DNA from: Peltaster fructicola
Lineage: Eukaryota; Ascomycota; Dothideomycetes
Assembly (NCBI GenBank): GCA_001592805.2
Contig: CP051139.1
Coordinates: forward strand, 3,224,001-3,288,000
Length of the DNA stretch: 64,000 bases
Direction: 5' to 3'
Part shown: piece after piece, positions 10,201 through 20,569 of the stretch
Layout: every line of letters starts with the position of its first letter
How positions within the stretch are numbered: the first letter of the stretch is position 1
Position numbers and translations under genes: made by a program
Notes under the pieces: generated by a model
Database searches by the model: none
What the model was told of the DNA's origin: nothing
The model's input: the letters and a program-made list of their open reading frames with translations, nothing else

Positions 10201-10839
10201 GAGAAGTACGCCCTGCACAATCAAGAGTGGATGGACAGTGGCAAAGTGCAGAAGTTCAAGGAGCTGGTGGAACAGTTCGCCAAGAACGGTGATAAGGTCT
10301 TGGTCTTCTCTCAGTTCACCATGCTGATGGACATCCTGGAACAAGTGTTGCAGACACTTGAGATCAAGTTCATGCGACTCGATGGCACCACCAAGGTGGA
10401 GGTTCGTCAGACAATGATCGACGGCTTCAACACAGACGAAGACATTACTGTGTTCATGCTGTCGACCAAAGCTGGTGGTGCTGGTATCAATCTTGCTGGC
10501 GCGAACAAGGTCATCATCTTTGACTCTGGCTTCAATCCACAAGACGACATTCAGGCCGAGAATCGAGCACATCGTGTAGGACAAACCCGTGATGTCGAGG
10601 TCATCCGATTGATCAGCAAAGACACCATCGAGGAGCAGATTCATGCTCTAGGAGTGTCAAAACTTGCGCTTGACGAACGAGTCGCAGGTGAGGGCGCTAC
10701 AGCGGCTGAGGACAAGATGGCGGAGAAGGCTGGCCAAGACGCCGTCGAGAAGATGCTTATGGAGAAGCTGCGCAAGCAAGAAGATGTCAAGGACACTTTC
10801 AAGAAAGGCCTCGAAAGCAGTGGTCTGCAGATCGACTGA
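7291..10839 (+). CDS. FUN30: SNF2-family chromatin remodeller Fun30/SMARCAD1 (Fft3-like)
   Basis: An ATP-dependent nucleosome remodeller acting in heterochromatin maintenance and DNA-end resection. The first in-frame ATG (7291) gives 1182 residues beginning MADSDPISEASPS. The N-terminal 250 residues are disordered and basic/Ser-rich. A CUE-like ubiquitin-binding module follows (RLRNKIERMQAVLGANVPVA, then YDALRRKHSNYEDALNFL; about residues 265-315). The SNF2 motor has Walker A DDMGLGKTC (about 637-645), DEAH box (about 740-743), LLTGTPLQNN, and the C-terminal lobe with SQFTMLMDILEQ (about 1005) and ENRAHRVGQTRDVEV (about 1090). There are no introns. The length and the CUE-plus-SNF2 order fit Fun30 better than Swi2 or ISWI, which have other accessory domains. 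Confidence 0.94.
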   Translation: MADSDPISEASPSAKKRKLMNGSAARTWSSDNDSGDDLFDHETIATVPLARPLAGPQRQRSSQDARSREFSYITQPTQARTQFTNVSQSPSQDVQVHRSSPPVATPQRMAPPQPITKAPFSKPSGLLAGVASMAPRGTILRPPAARPKEPADIDSDMSDPPVEHSSDDEGRGLTSNIKPTQFTKGGHGIDSSPREVVRDSPQARAAEPPPSMFSKLVGQFKHQQSDDMTSSYGSSSRPPRPAPRINSAVMQPLSASPIQTLDDIEDFRLRNKIERMQAVLGANVPVARCYDALRRKHSNYEDALNFLVDEGAREADLTDDLAPSPFKQAQRAKGVAHSVISQQSSSQPVKASTKQNLKGPVQSISARYGMKAGGFSDNTTVPRNDVVQISSGSQEDVVRPEKRLLKNHRPRQPSPDYKASARRLVKKNIVADESDEEEAAHTPEPEVVTTSFDQRVLDFFNNSEIQDIIDLTDHAQEDVEFVAGQRPFRNLAQIRKIVRAASGPVKKGRGGGNRHKPIGERVLDTCEQMLAGYEAVDDLVNDCEKLAKPIKENLKAWGIGAAADGELRLMKLEELHDSGIGTPMSSNSDGSKKQKSIDFLKQPTNMGPDVVLKDYQLVGLNWLHMLYEARTSCILADDMGLGKTCQIIAFLAQLQLEAVDGVHLIIVPSSTLENWLREFERFAPSMKVIPYYGPHTERPYLQEQIEEERDSIDVIVTTYEMAKTDNKFMRRLGPAVCVYDEAHVLRNPKSDRYEKLMRIEADFKILLTGTPLQNNLLELVAILAFIMPILFNKQRARLDYIFQHRAKTNDSSHSALLSLQRTQRARSMVTPFILRRKKAQVLELPKKHSRVEYCELTDTQVEMYGVLQESVRKAFEEREAGIKKPRGVKRQHGNMLMDLRKAAIHPLLRRHLYNDKKIDKIVNTLMKDEEFAGNPKDMIVGYLTGDASRSGSLNGNDYCLHQFCAERPILEKYALHNQEWMDSGKVQKFKELVEQFAKNGDKVLVFSQFTMLMDILEQVLQTLEIKFMRLDGTTKVEVRQTMIDGFNTDEDITVFMLSTKAGGAGINLAGANKVIIFDSGFNPQDDIQAENRAHRVGQTRDVEVIRLISKDTIEEQIHALGVSKLALDERVAGEGATAAEDKMAEKAGQDAVEKMLMEKLRKQEDVKDTFKKGLESSGLQID

Positions 10840-11282
10840 TGCCGAGCCGTAGCGTACCATCAGTGAGGTATAGCTAGTGTACATCATTATCATCCCTCCT
10901 TGCTCGAGCTCGCTGTGCCTGACTAGAATACTACGACGGATGATGACTTGCGTGATTCCGGCACCAACAACGTGCTGTGTGACCATAATAGATGCTGACA
11001 TGACATGGCATGAAGTCGTGAGGCTGGTCCCTGATCACCTAATGCGCTTCGTTAGTGACTAGAGGCGGCGTGCACCAAACTTTCTTTCGCATTCTAATAA
11101 ACAGCTGTCCTCCGGAATAGTGGTGACCATTGACACGGGCATCCATCCTTCAAATACACATCAGCTTGGTTTCTCTCTGCACCTTTCAACCACATCTCAC
11201 TCTCTTCGTTTCACACTTTCTTTCTATCGTTGAGGAGTGTGCCTGTAGCACTGCCGCAGAGACACGAGCGAAACACTTCACC
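10840..11282. other. intergenic: FUN30 3' region and calnexin promoter
   Basis: A 443-bp tandem intergenic region. The final 130 bp is strongly pyrimidine-rich (11150-11240), typical of promoters of highly expressed fungal genes. I did not find a clear unfolded-protein-response element by eye. Confidence 0.5.
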
Positions 11283-13125
11283 ATGCGTGCTGCTGCCGCC
11301 ATCGCACTTGGCTGCTATGCCGCAGTCTCATACGCTGATGTCCTTGAGGACGCCTCAAGCGTAGCGACAGAAGCTTCCAGCTCAGTCGCATCAGTCGTTG
11401 AGTCTGTGACCTCCTCGTTGGTCGAGAAGCCAACCTTCACAGTGAGTGCTTCTGTTATCCTCCCGGGAGAGGTTACTGACATTTCTTCTAGCCAACCAAC
11501 CTCAAAGCACCTTTCCTCGAGCAATTCACCGACGACTGGGATTCCCGATGGGCTGTCTCACACGCCAAGAAAGAGAACACTGAAGAGGAGTGGCAATACG
11601 TTGGTACCTGGAACGTCGAGGAGCCAAGTGTGCTCAAGGGCATTGAGGGTGACAAGGGTCTTGTTCTCAAGGACAAGGCAGCCCACCACGCCATCTCTGC
11701 CAAGTTCCCAAAGCCCATCTCGAACAAGGGTGAGACTCTCGTCGTCCAGTATGAGGTCAAGCTTCAGGGCGGTCTTGAGTGCGGTGGAGCATACATGAAG
11801 CTCCTCCAGCAGAACAAGGCACTCGCAAACACCGAATTCTCCAACGCATCTCCGTACGTTATCATGTTCGGTCCAGACAAGTGTGGCGCTACCAACAAGG
11901 TCCACTTCATCTTCCGTCACAAGAACCCAAAGAGCGGCGAGTACGAGGAGAAGCATCTCACCAGCCCACCAACCGCTCGCATCACCAAGACCACCACCCT
12001 CTACACCCTCATTGTCAAGCCAGACCAGACTTTCGAGATTCGCGTCGACGGCGAATCTGTCAAGAGCGGCTCTCTCCTTGAGGACTTCTCACCAGCCGTC
12101 AACCCGGAGAAGGAGATTGACGATGCTAAGGACAAGAAGCCAGAGGACTGGGTTGAGGACGCGAAGATTCCAGACCCAGACGAGACCAAGCCAGAGGACT
12201 GGGACGAGGATGCACCATACGAGATCGTTGACGAAAGCGCCGAGAAGCCAGAAGACTGGCTTGAGGACGAGCTAACCATGATCCCAGACCCAGAGGCTGA
12301 GAAGCCAGAGGACTGGGATGATGAGGAGGATGGCGACTGGGAAGCACCAAAGGTCCGCAACCCAAAGTGTGACGAGGTCTCTGGATGTGGTCCATGGGAG
12401 AAGCCAACCATCAAGAACCCAGCATACAAGGGCAAGTGGACTGCAGCATTGATTGACAACCCACTCTACAAGGGTATCTGGGCTCCACGTAAAATCGCAA
12501 ACCCCAACTACTTCGAAGACAAGACTCCAGCCAACTTCGAGCCAATTGGAGCTGTAAGTGTGCTATCACTGAAGCTAAGAACTCTACTGACTGTGAATAG
12601 ATTGGATTCGAGATCTGGACCATGCAGAACGACATCCTCTTTGACAACATCTACATCGGTCACTCCATCGCAGACGCTGAGTCTCTCAAGAAGGAGACTT
12701 TCGACGTCAAGGTCGCAGTCGAGAAGGCCGAGGAAGAGAAGGAGAAGCCAAAGGAGGAGAACACTCCACCACGTAGCCCAGATGACCTTGTCTTCCTTGA
12801 CGACCCAGTCACCTACGCCAAGCAGAAGTTCAATCTCTTCGTCGAGATCGCCAAGCGCGACCCAGTCGAGGCTGTCAAGTACGTCCCAGAGGTCGCTGGT
12901 GTGCTTGCAGTTGGTGCAATCACGCTTCTTCTGGCTCTTGTCGGACTTGTCAGTGGTGGCGCAGCTGCTGCTCCAAGCAAGGAGGAGATTAAGGCCAAGG
13001 CCCAACAGGCTCAAGACGCCGCTATCAAGGCCAAGGATCAGGTCGCCGATGCCGTTGCCAGTGGAGCCGAGAAGGCAAAGGATGAGGTCAACAAGAGGAC
13101 CACCCGCAGCTCTACTGCGCAGTAA
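11283..13125 (+). CDS. CNE1: calnexin (ER lectin chaperone)
   Basis: An ER membrane chaperone that binds monoglucosylated N-glycans on folding glycoproteins. Exons 11283-11441, 11492-12553 and 12601-13125 give 581 residues. The signal peptide is [18 protein letters not shown]. The lectin domain contains [31 protein letters not shown] and MFGPDKCG. The P-domain has tandem KPEDW(V/D/L) repeats (about residues 270-345) followed by repeat-type [17 protein letters not shown] and NPLYKGIW motifs. A single transmembrane helix (about 507-525, [18 protein letters not shown]) precedes an Ala/Lys-rich cytosolic tail. Proline is almost always coded CCA in the P-domain, a sign of strong codon preference and high expression. 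All main family marks are present. Confidence 0.96.
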
Positions 13126-13464
13126 GTGTGTGTGCGTGTGTGGCTTTCAGAAGGGTGAAGGAAGACGAAATATTTGTGCTATCGATATTCCATATCTGGG
13201 TCGACAGCTTTGCATCACTTCGTTGTGTGTAGAAGGGCAATATCAAAATATCCTTATTTGCTTCAGGTCATATGCGTGTCTTGTAGTGGCGTTTGTAGTC
13301 TGAAAGAGGCAGGTGGTAATCTTTGTCACCATTGCAGTGTGAACCCACCTGCTGTGACGATCACTGCTTCATTGACTTGACAAGCACCTGTATGACACGA
13401 GGGCTTCGCTCAAGAGACGATTCTGCCTCTCGCATCACATTCTTCAACATCTCAAGTAGGCGAT
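13126..13464. other. intergenic: calnexin 3' region and S9 peptidase promoter
   Basis: 339 bp between tandem plus-strand genes, with a GTGTGTGCGTGTGTG run just after the calnexin stop. Nothing else stands out. Confidence 0.45.
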
Positions 13465-15756
13465 ATGGTTCTCAAGGCTACAAAATTCACACCAGAGGTG
13501 CTTCTCGGTTCGCCTCGACGATCAGCTGGAGTGCCAAACCCCTCCGGCACCCTAGTGGTCTTTACCGTCAGCACATACAGTTTCGAGAAGCATGCCAAAT
13601 CATCAGAAGTCAGGTTGCTCGAAGTGAAGAGTGGCAGCAGCTGGGTGCTCTCGCAAGATCATAACATCGCCGCCTTCAGGTGGTTGGACGACGATCAGTT
13701 TGTGGCTCTTCACGGGAACAGAGATGGTACGACTGAGCTCTACTGGCACAGTGCAGAGGCTAGTATACACAGATGCGAGCTGAACAAGAGCCATTATTCA
13801 ATTGCAAGCATTGCCGCGCCTGCTGCCAACCTGAGGATTGCTCGAGTGGCCGATGCCGGATATGCTGTGGTGGTGTCTGCAGAGTGCTCACCCGATGGCT
13901 CTCTCTACAACGAGACAGCTGCCAAGCCGCTGCGATCTACTGCTAAGCTCTACGATAGCCTCTACGTCCGGCACTGGGATCGCTATGAGACCAAGGAGAA
14001 GAATGCGCTCTGGTACGGACGTCTCACGAAGAAGGATGGACGATTCCACTTATCAAAGCTCACGAACGCTCTGAAAAACACACCTCTAGAGTGTCCCATT
14101 CGCCCTTTCGGAGGGCTCGATCATTTCGATGTCTCACACAACCGCATCATCTTTGTGGCTCGAGATCCTGCTCAAAACGTTGCACTCAGCACGAAGAGTA
14201 ACCTGTATATCCTCACCATTGATTCTTGGGAACAGCCGCCTTCCTCCATCGAAGGCATTTACATAGGCGACGGTGCGAAGACGAGCCCAGTGTTCTCTCC
14301 CGATGGCAAGCGAGCAGCATTCTTAGCCATGAAGATCAACGGCTATGAGTCAGACCAGAACCGAATATATGTGATGCTAGACATCAAGGTTATGAGCACC
14401 ATCGAACCTCTCTCTGGCAGTGAAGATCACAGTTTCTGGGAGCTCAGTCCACAATCGCTCAGCTGGACGGCGGATGGCAAAGCTCTACTGACGACCATTG
14501 AAGACAAGGGCCATGCCAAACTATTCTACTTACCTCTTCCAGGTGAGCCGGATGCTTTGAAGCCAAAGGTCTTGACACAGTACGGCTCTGTCAGTGCGTT
14601 CAATTCACTGAGCAATGGCGACGTTTTCACATCTGGCTCTTCGCTCATTGATAGCTCTGTGTATCAGATCATCAGCACTGAGCATGCCGCCGACGATAGC
14701 GCCAAGCCAGTATGGACCGACTCTTTATCGAATGACGGCCACAAGTTTGGCCTTCGAAAGGAGCAGGTCTTCAGCATCTGGACACCTGCGAACAATCCGA
14801 CTATCAACAAGCATGTACACTCGTGGGTCTTCAGGCCAAGCAATTTCGACGAGACGAAGAAGTATCCTGTTGCGTACCTGATTCATGGCGGGCCACAAGC
14901 TGCTTGGCTTGACAGCTGGTCCACAAGATGGAATCCTGCAGTGTTCGCAGAGCAAGGGTATATTGTGGTAGCACCAAATCCTACTGGCTCGACAGGATAC
15001 GGACAGCGATTTACAGACGCCATCAACAAGAATTGGGGCGGCGATCCCTACGAGGATATTGTAAAGGTCTTCGAGTGGGTTGGTGAGAACATTGCCGGAG
15101 CCGATAACGGTAGAGCTGTCGCTCTGGGAGGCAGCTATGGTGGCTACATGGCTAACTGTACGTCTGGAATGAACTGTGCTAGACATTTGCTGACTCTCTC
15201 TCCAGGGATACAAGGCCACGGTCTGGGACGGAAGCTAAAGGCTCTTGTGAACCACGATGGCATTTTCTCTACAGCAGGTATGCTCGCCATGGACGAGCTC
15301 TTCTTTCCATTCTTCGACCTTGGAGGAACGCCATTCTATGATCCGCACAACGATCTGTCCAAGAAAGACCTGCAAAAGTACAGACTGGCCATGTATCAGG
15401 ACTGGAAACAATGGGATCCTGCCGAGCATCTCACGAAATGGGAAACACCGGAGCTCGTCATCCACAGTGCTAAGGACTTCCGCATCCCAATTGCTGATGG
15501 TTTGGCGACGTACAATGTGCTACAAGCAAGAGGTGTGGCTAGTCAGTTCCTCACCTTCCCGGACGAGAATCACTGGGTACTGAAGCCTGAGAACTCTCTG
15601 GTGTGGCACAAAACAGTGCTCAACTGGATCAACAAGTATGTGGGATTACCGCCTTATACCAGCGAGGAGACACACAGTGATGCCTTCTTTGGCGGTCGTG
15701 AAGACGGGAAGACCGACCAGAGCGACATGCCTACACAGGGTGTGCCTGCGATATGA
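13465..15756 (+). CDS. S9 prolyl-oligopeptidase family peptidase (DPP5-like)
   Basis: A serine peptidase of the S9C group, with an N-terminal beta-propeller and a C-terminal alpha/beta-hydrolase domain, which cleaves short peptides. Exons 13465-15157 and 15206-15756 give 747 residues. The nucleophile is S557 in GGSYGGYMAN. The intron lies directly after this motif, and removing it restores W-IQGHGLGRKLKALVNHDG as in fungal dipeptidyl-peptidase 5. The catalytic Asp and His are in HSAKDFRIPI and PDENHWVL. The oxyanion strand LIHGGPQAAW is present. There is no signal peptide at the chosen ATG, unlike secreted DPP5, so this is probably the intracellular paralogue. The 48-nt intron (15158-15205) is in frame and stop-free, so the unspliced frame also reads through. 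Confidence 0.9.
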   Translation: MVLKATKFTPEVLLGSPRRSAGVPNPSGTLVVFTVSTYSFEKHAKSSEVRLLEVKSGSSWVLSQDHNIAAFRWLDDDQFVALHGNRDGTTELYWHSAEASIHRCELNKSHYSIASIAAPAANLRIARVADAGYAVVVSAECSPDGSLYNETAAKPLRSTAKLYDSLYVRHWDRYETKEKNALWYGRLTKKDGRFHLSKLTNALKNTPLECPIRPFGGLDHFDVSHNRIIFVARDPAQNVALSTKSNLYILTIDSWEQPPSSIEGIYIGDGAKTSPVFSPDGKRAAFLAMKINGYESDQNRIYVMLDIKVMSTIEPLSGSEDHSFWELSPQSLSWTADGKALLTTIEDKGHAKLFYLPLPGEPDALKPKVLTQYGSVSAFNSLSNGDVFTSGSSLIDSSVYQIISTEHAADDSAKPVWTDSLSNDGHKFGLRKEQVFSIWTPANNPTINKHVHSWVFRPSNFDETKKYPVAYLIHGGPQAAWLDSWSTRWNPAVFAEQGYIVVAPNPTGSTGYGQRFTDAINKNWGGDPYEDIVKVFEWVGENIAGADNGRAVALGGSYGGYMANCTSGMNCARHLLTLSPGIQGHGLGRKLKALVNHDGIFSTAGMLAMDELFFPFFDLGGTPFYDPHNDLSKKDLQKYRLAMYQDWKQWDPAEHLTKWETPELVIHSAKDFRIPIADGLATYNVLQARGVASQFLTFPDENHWVLKPENSLVWHKTVLNWINKYVGLPPYTSEETHSDAFFGGREDGKTDQSDMPTQGVPAI

Positions 15757-15854
15757 GCTTGCAGTGATTACACAAGTATCATTGAATATTTGGTCCCATC
15801 CTATATGTACATTGCATTGCAGCGTCTGCTCTACCATTGTGGTATCTAGCTGTA

Positions 15855-17678
15855 TTATATCGTGCCGTCATGCCAACGTGATACTGGTCTGAGGTCTTCT
15901 TGGCTCTCAGACGCTTCAGATGGTGGATGTAGTCCCAACCCACCTCTCGCGAATCCTCGTGGATCATAGCGATCCTCACCGACCGAGCTGTGGCTGCTTG
16001 GTGATCGAGCTGCCGAGAAGCTGTGGGCAGGTGCGTTGTAAGATCTTTCCGTGACACTGTGCCGCTGTTGAGCACCAAAGTAGTCCGGTGTATTTCTATG
16101 TAGTCCTGTCACCATCGCTTGCTGTGGCGGCGATGGATATGATGTGACAGGTGGAGACATTCCTGGTGCTCGCTCGCTAATTGCTGGCGAGAATTGCGCA
16201 TTCGTCTGTCCGTATGGACCTTTGTGAGCCGGATCAGGAGTGCTGAGGGCAGAGTTGACCATTGGACTCTTCGAATCGAATTGCACTCGATCTGAGTCTT
16301 CGCTGTCAGTCGGCTTCTGCATCTCAAACGTCGTGCTTGTATGTCCTCTCTCATACTTCAGGACACCAGCCTTGACACTTGCATGCATTGTGGCCTGGGA
16401 CTCTGCGTCTAGAGAGACAAACTCCTGTCGTGCAGAGAATCCCCTCTTGAACAGATCGTACCAGGCTGTGAAGAATGTCGGCCTGACCATCATCAAGAAG
16501 CATTGTAGTCCTGCTAGTGCAAACATGAACAGGACAGCCTCAATCGTTTCCACATTGACCAGCCATGCATTCACTAAGTTGGTGCAAGCATCTTTGTTGT
16601 TGGCATGCGCAACCAGACAAAGAACCCACGGCTCGGTGCGCTGAAAGTCGCTGAGTGCGTCCGTAGCAAGCTTGTCGACACGCACAAAGACAATCGCAAA
16701 GAAGATGACATCGACCAGGATAATGCTGACGATACCCAGTCCTCGCCACTGCAGAAACAAGACTTTCTTGAGTCGCTGGAATACCGCTCGAGTCGTTTGT
16801 GCTGTCAGACTCGCGTTGTACGTTGGCAGACCAGAGGAGTTGTTGGTTGAATTGTTTGGCGCATCGGCGCCCCAGAGGCTCTTCAAATACACTCGGACGC
16901 AGTATGCGAAGGTCCAGACTTGCGATATGATGGCAATTCCAACCATAACCAGGAGCGGTATCCAGAAAGCGCCGAGAGCGTTCTTGTGGTTGACGTGGCA
17001 TGCACTGCCAAAGCGGTAAGAGACTCCAGTAACGAGCATCGTGACCACGAACAGGACTGCTGGTATACCCCAGCCAAGTGTCTGTGATACGTACAGGAAC
17101 TTTCGTCCTGGAATGATGTCCCAGCAGATCTGCAGATTCATCGAGACAGCGCGCAGTGTGATCCACATGGTGGTGCAGAGGCCACCAGCCACCAGGAACG
17201 CTCCACTCCATGCGCACGCCATGGACGAGTACATGTCGTTTGGTGTGATAGCGTTGTAGCACTGATCAGGAGGTGCTGCCAGTGGTATGATGAAGCCAAT
17301 ACAAACCATGATGATTGATAGCACCAAGCATGTGCTGAGGTAGTGGCTTCGTGTCTTCGACACTGGAAGCGACACATAACTGGTCAACATGAACAGCAAT
17401 AGCACAAGGCCGAACACATTTAGCCATTCGGCGACTGTGTTGGCTGTCTTGAAGCTGTTCGGATAGAGCCAATCCGTGGCAGGACATGGCAGGCAGCATG
17501 TTGGCTGATCTGGTGTTGGGACGACTTGCATACATAGTCGAGCATCAACAACTACAAAGCGGTCAGCAAGAGGCCGTTAGTATCTGTGCTTTAACGTACA
17601 CCCTCCAGTGCTTGGGAAGAGAGACTGGTCCAGGAACGGCGCAGGACACCTCGATGCTGCTAACGTCGAGTTTGACAT
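15855..17678 (-). CDS. fungal Frizzled/Smoothened-like seven-helix receptor
   Basis: A seven-transmembrane protein of 591 residues from exons 17600-17678 and 15855-17551. The short first exon is needed for the N-terminus (MSNSTLAASRCPAPFLDQ, then FVDARLC). The extracellular N-terminus is Cys-rich (C..., LC, TCCLPCP) before TDWLYPNSF. Seven hydrophobic helices follow, among them VFGLVLLLFMLTSYVSL, CLVLSIIMVCIGFIIPL and WGIPAVLFVVTMLV. Conserved features include PPDQCYNAITPNDM, CAWSGAFLVAGG and SYRFGSACHV. This matches the fungal Frizzled-like GPCR group rather than pheromone, cAMP-receptor or PTH11 types. The cytoplasmic tail (about 190 residues) is Ser/Pro-rich and could be phosphorylated. 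Ligand and signalling partner are unknown. It converges on the S9 peptidase with 98 bp between stops. Confidence 0.75.
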
Positions 17679-19553
17679 CGTTATGGTGGTCAGGTATGAC
17701 TTGGGGCCGACAGAAGTAATGTCAGAGGAAGTCCATACAGTATCCGAATCGAATCGTCTGCTGTGGTCTCATAAGAAGTGCTGCATGTCTCTCTTGAAGC
17801 GTCTCTGTGTAGGATGTTCGGTGCTCAGCTTGTGATTAGGTGGGTGGTACAGGGCGTGTATAGTGAGGAAGCTGAATGTATGCCAGCCGTTACCAGAACG
17901 TCGTTGGAGGCCTGAAAAGTGAAATGCTCAAGTCAGACGATATGTGTCCTCAGATGATGCTGCAGGCCGAAGGAATAGACAACATGAGAAGGATGCGGTG
18001 GGAAGGACATGACATGTGAAGGGAGGGTTAGAATAGTGATCGTCTCCACAAGGCCAGGCGACCCTTGTTGGCCATGGGTTGCAATCCTTCATCGATGCTT
18101 TCACAGAGACAAAGCGAGCGCCGTCTTTGTCATGCGATTGAACGAGCGTGATAACCAATGGCAAGCCGGATTGCGGTGAAGCTCTTGCGGCCGTGCAACA
18201 GCGTTTGCGCGCAGCTATCACAGCCAGCAGCAGATGGAACTCAGGGGTGCGTGCCGCGAGAGTAGCGTGCTGTTTGAGACGGGCGAGACAGAGGCATACA
18301 GTGGCCTGAGTGTCGTGAGAGGCACAGCAAGAACAGACAGAGTTTGTTCGTCCCCACACAAAGAAGGCTTTCGCATGAGATTGCCATCTCGTAGGCTGAA
18401 TGCAGACGAAAGGCGCGCTTCGAGCGCCAACAAAAAAACAGCGCACAACGTCCCGAGCCTGTACCTTGAGCCACTCAAGGTTTGTATCTACCAATTCGCC
18501 TCGCACGCCGAGTTGGCGCTATACCGTTAGGGACTTGTTCCCTGTACCGTTCGCCAAAGCTTGCAATTGTGACAGAGCTAGATTTGTGACAGCATCCGCA
18601 GTCTTCAGCGAGTCGGAGAAGCTGGCGAGTGTTTGCAGTGGAAGCTGGACTGGTGCCAGCCGGGCTCAATGACATGCTTTAGATGTGCGCAATGCTTACT
18701 GAAGAGGATTATCGATATCGCCCTCGTGCTCGTACCGTTCGTTTGGTAGGAGTATCCCCATGCAAAGCATTGTTCTCGAAACATCAGACGAAAGATCCTT
18801 GTCGCTGAGCGCTGCCCTGTCAGGAAATGCTCCGAAAGTAACTTGTCTATCCGTTGTTTCGACATTTGCGTCATCAACGGTGCATGCACTGCTTTCGTGT
18901 TGCCCGATGCAGGTGAGTATCTAGTTGTGCTTGTGAGGTGCGGCCGAAGTATAGCTGTGTTCCTTCAGCTTCATGCGTTCCTGTCCGTATGCATTTATTA
19001 TGCGCAGTCGTCGGGCATTCCAGGCCAGTGCAGACAGTCCTACGGCTGAGGCCGGTCCAGTAACCATAAGGTGTGAGGGCTAGGTTGAAAAAGCCACAGA
19101 TCCTTTGCTCCTGCATGCATGTAGTGAGCAACGGTGCGGCCGGTGCTGTGCAGCTAGTGTAATTTCTCAGTAGCCAATCCTTTGTGGCATATACTTCTTC
19201 TATACAGTAGTACCGCGCATGGTACAGCTGTGTCTGGCAATATACCATGTCAACGACCGCGATCTTCTGTTGGTCAGACAGCCACTTTGACCGGGTATGA
19301 AATCGCACATGCTGCTCGCGTGCGCAAGGCGAGGTCCGCGGCCCAAGAGAGTGGTCCATGTCAGATATATTGAATATCGATCGGTCATCGTAAGGCTCTC
19401 CTGATCCCGGCGCTGACGATGTGCCACAGAGGCGTGCTGCTGTGCAGTAGCTCGACGCAACGTACGCAATATGGAGGTACGTAGTGCAGCTCAGGCGGGA
19501 CTGTGTAAATTGAGGCCGCTGACTGCAAGGGTTGTATGACTTCATCGGGTCCA
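17679..19553. other. 1.9-kb intergenic region upstream of the GPCR
   Basis: The longest non-coding stretch in the window, between two minus-strand genes. It contains open frames up to 248 codons (18874-19620, starting on GTG), but these are rich in Cys, Arg, Thr and Ser, lack domains, and the largest overlaps the last exon of the DUF202 gene. I judge it to be the extended regulatory region and leader of the receptor gene. Confidence 0.5.
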
Positions 19554-20207
19554 TCACTGCAACGACTTGTATATATCGATGCCGACATGGACAGTGAACA
19601 AGCTTATCAGCAACTGTCACCGATCAGCGCTCAGCCTGCCTAGCAGAGCAGCAGCATCACTTACAAGCAGGGTGTATGCACCAACAACGTACACCTCCCA
19701 GCCTCCAGCATGAATCTTACCTCTCACCATAGCAGATTGCTGCCGCCAGAAGCGATGTGAGCCTACGAGTAGCACAAGGAGGGCTGAGGTCTGCATGATG
19801 GCGGCGACAGGCTTGCCCAGCGTGTAGTATCCGAAGACTGGATTCGGATTAGGCGCGTGTTGCAGACGATAAGTCTGAGCAACGAGCACGCCCATGACGG
19901 ACAGTATCAGCGAGCTCCGGAGGTAACCAAGGAACGTCCGCTCGTTCGCCAAATGATCTCTGCAGTCTGCGTGTGGGACTGATATACGGACCTGGCGTCG
20001 CCAGAACCGAGTCACCGGCTCATACCAAGGAATGCTGGGCGCGTGTGTTGTGGGTGGTTGTGAAGTCACACTCGTTCGTAATCGGATATAGTCCCAGTCC
20101 TCGTCGTGATGCTGTTGATGCTCCAACTCTGTGCCATGTGGTGCGACGCATTCTTGAGGTTGCGTAAGCTGCTCGTCCGTTGTACCTTCCCACCGCTGTC
20201 TTTCCAT
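19554..20207 (-). CDS. DUF202 small membrane protein
   Basis: A three-helix membrane protein of 200 residues. Exons are 19665-20207 and 19554-19613; the 51-nt intron has GTAAGT and ends GACAG. The start is the first ATG (MERQRW). The diagnostic DUF202 motif is DHLANERTFLGYLRSSL at about residues 90-106, directly before helix 1 (ILSVMGVLVAQTY). Helix 2 is AAIMQTSALLVLLVGSHRFW. Splicing completes helix 3 as VYVVGAYTLLLLISLFTV; reading through the intron would instead end it with a polar tail. DUF202 is the fold of the membrane domain of the VTC polyphosphate polymerase subunits, but this protein has no SPX or catalytic domain. The function of stand-alone fungal members is unknown. It shares a divergent promoter with the zinc transporter. 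Confidence 0.82.
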
Positions 20208-20569
20208 CACGTCCGCACTTATACAGCGCACCGATCATTTCAACGCGATAGGTGATCCATGTCGAGCAAATATACAAAAGGTCTCTACTGTAGGCAGTGA
20301 TTAGGGCTGCAGCTAGAGCTGTGGCCAACTGCCGATACCGCGGGGCTAGTCTAGGCCATCGTCATTTTTCGAATCGTGACAAACAACAGAGCTTTTCAGA
20401 CAGACCGCACCTACTTGTACTTCCCATAATCTCTCCTTTCTACGACATTGATTTCGTCACAGTCCTTCGTGTCTCAACCTCGATGGTCGGAATGCTCTAG
20501 GCATACCATTAGGAGCAAACACCACCCGCCGCAAAGCGCACAGCTCGAAACATCACCTCCAGCCTCAAG
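20208..20569. promoter_or_regulatory. DUF202/CDF divergent promoter with upstream ORF
   Basis: A 362-bp shared promoter. A five-codon upstream ORF (ATGGTCGGAATGCTCTAG, 20483-20500) precedes the zinc transporter start by about 70 bp and could damp its translation. Confidence 0.5.

Noticed and set aside
12001-12459. 152-codon open frame antisense to the calnexin P-domain
   Set aside because: Its Ser/Gln repeats mirror the KPEDW repeats on the other strand.
17928-18506. 192-codon minus-strand open frame
   Set aside because: No recognisable motif, unusual Cys/Ala/Arg content and no splice or promoter context.
18874-19620. 248-codon minus-strand open frame
   Set aside because: It starts on GTG, has random-like Cys/Arg/Thr-rich composition, no domain, and overlaps the last DUF202 exon in another frame.
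19617-19664. Unspliced C-terminus of the DUF202 protein
   Set aside because: Splicing at GTAAGT restores a complete third helix, which fits the family better; kept only as a possible retention isoform.
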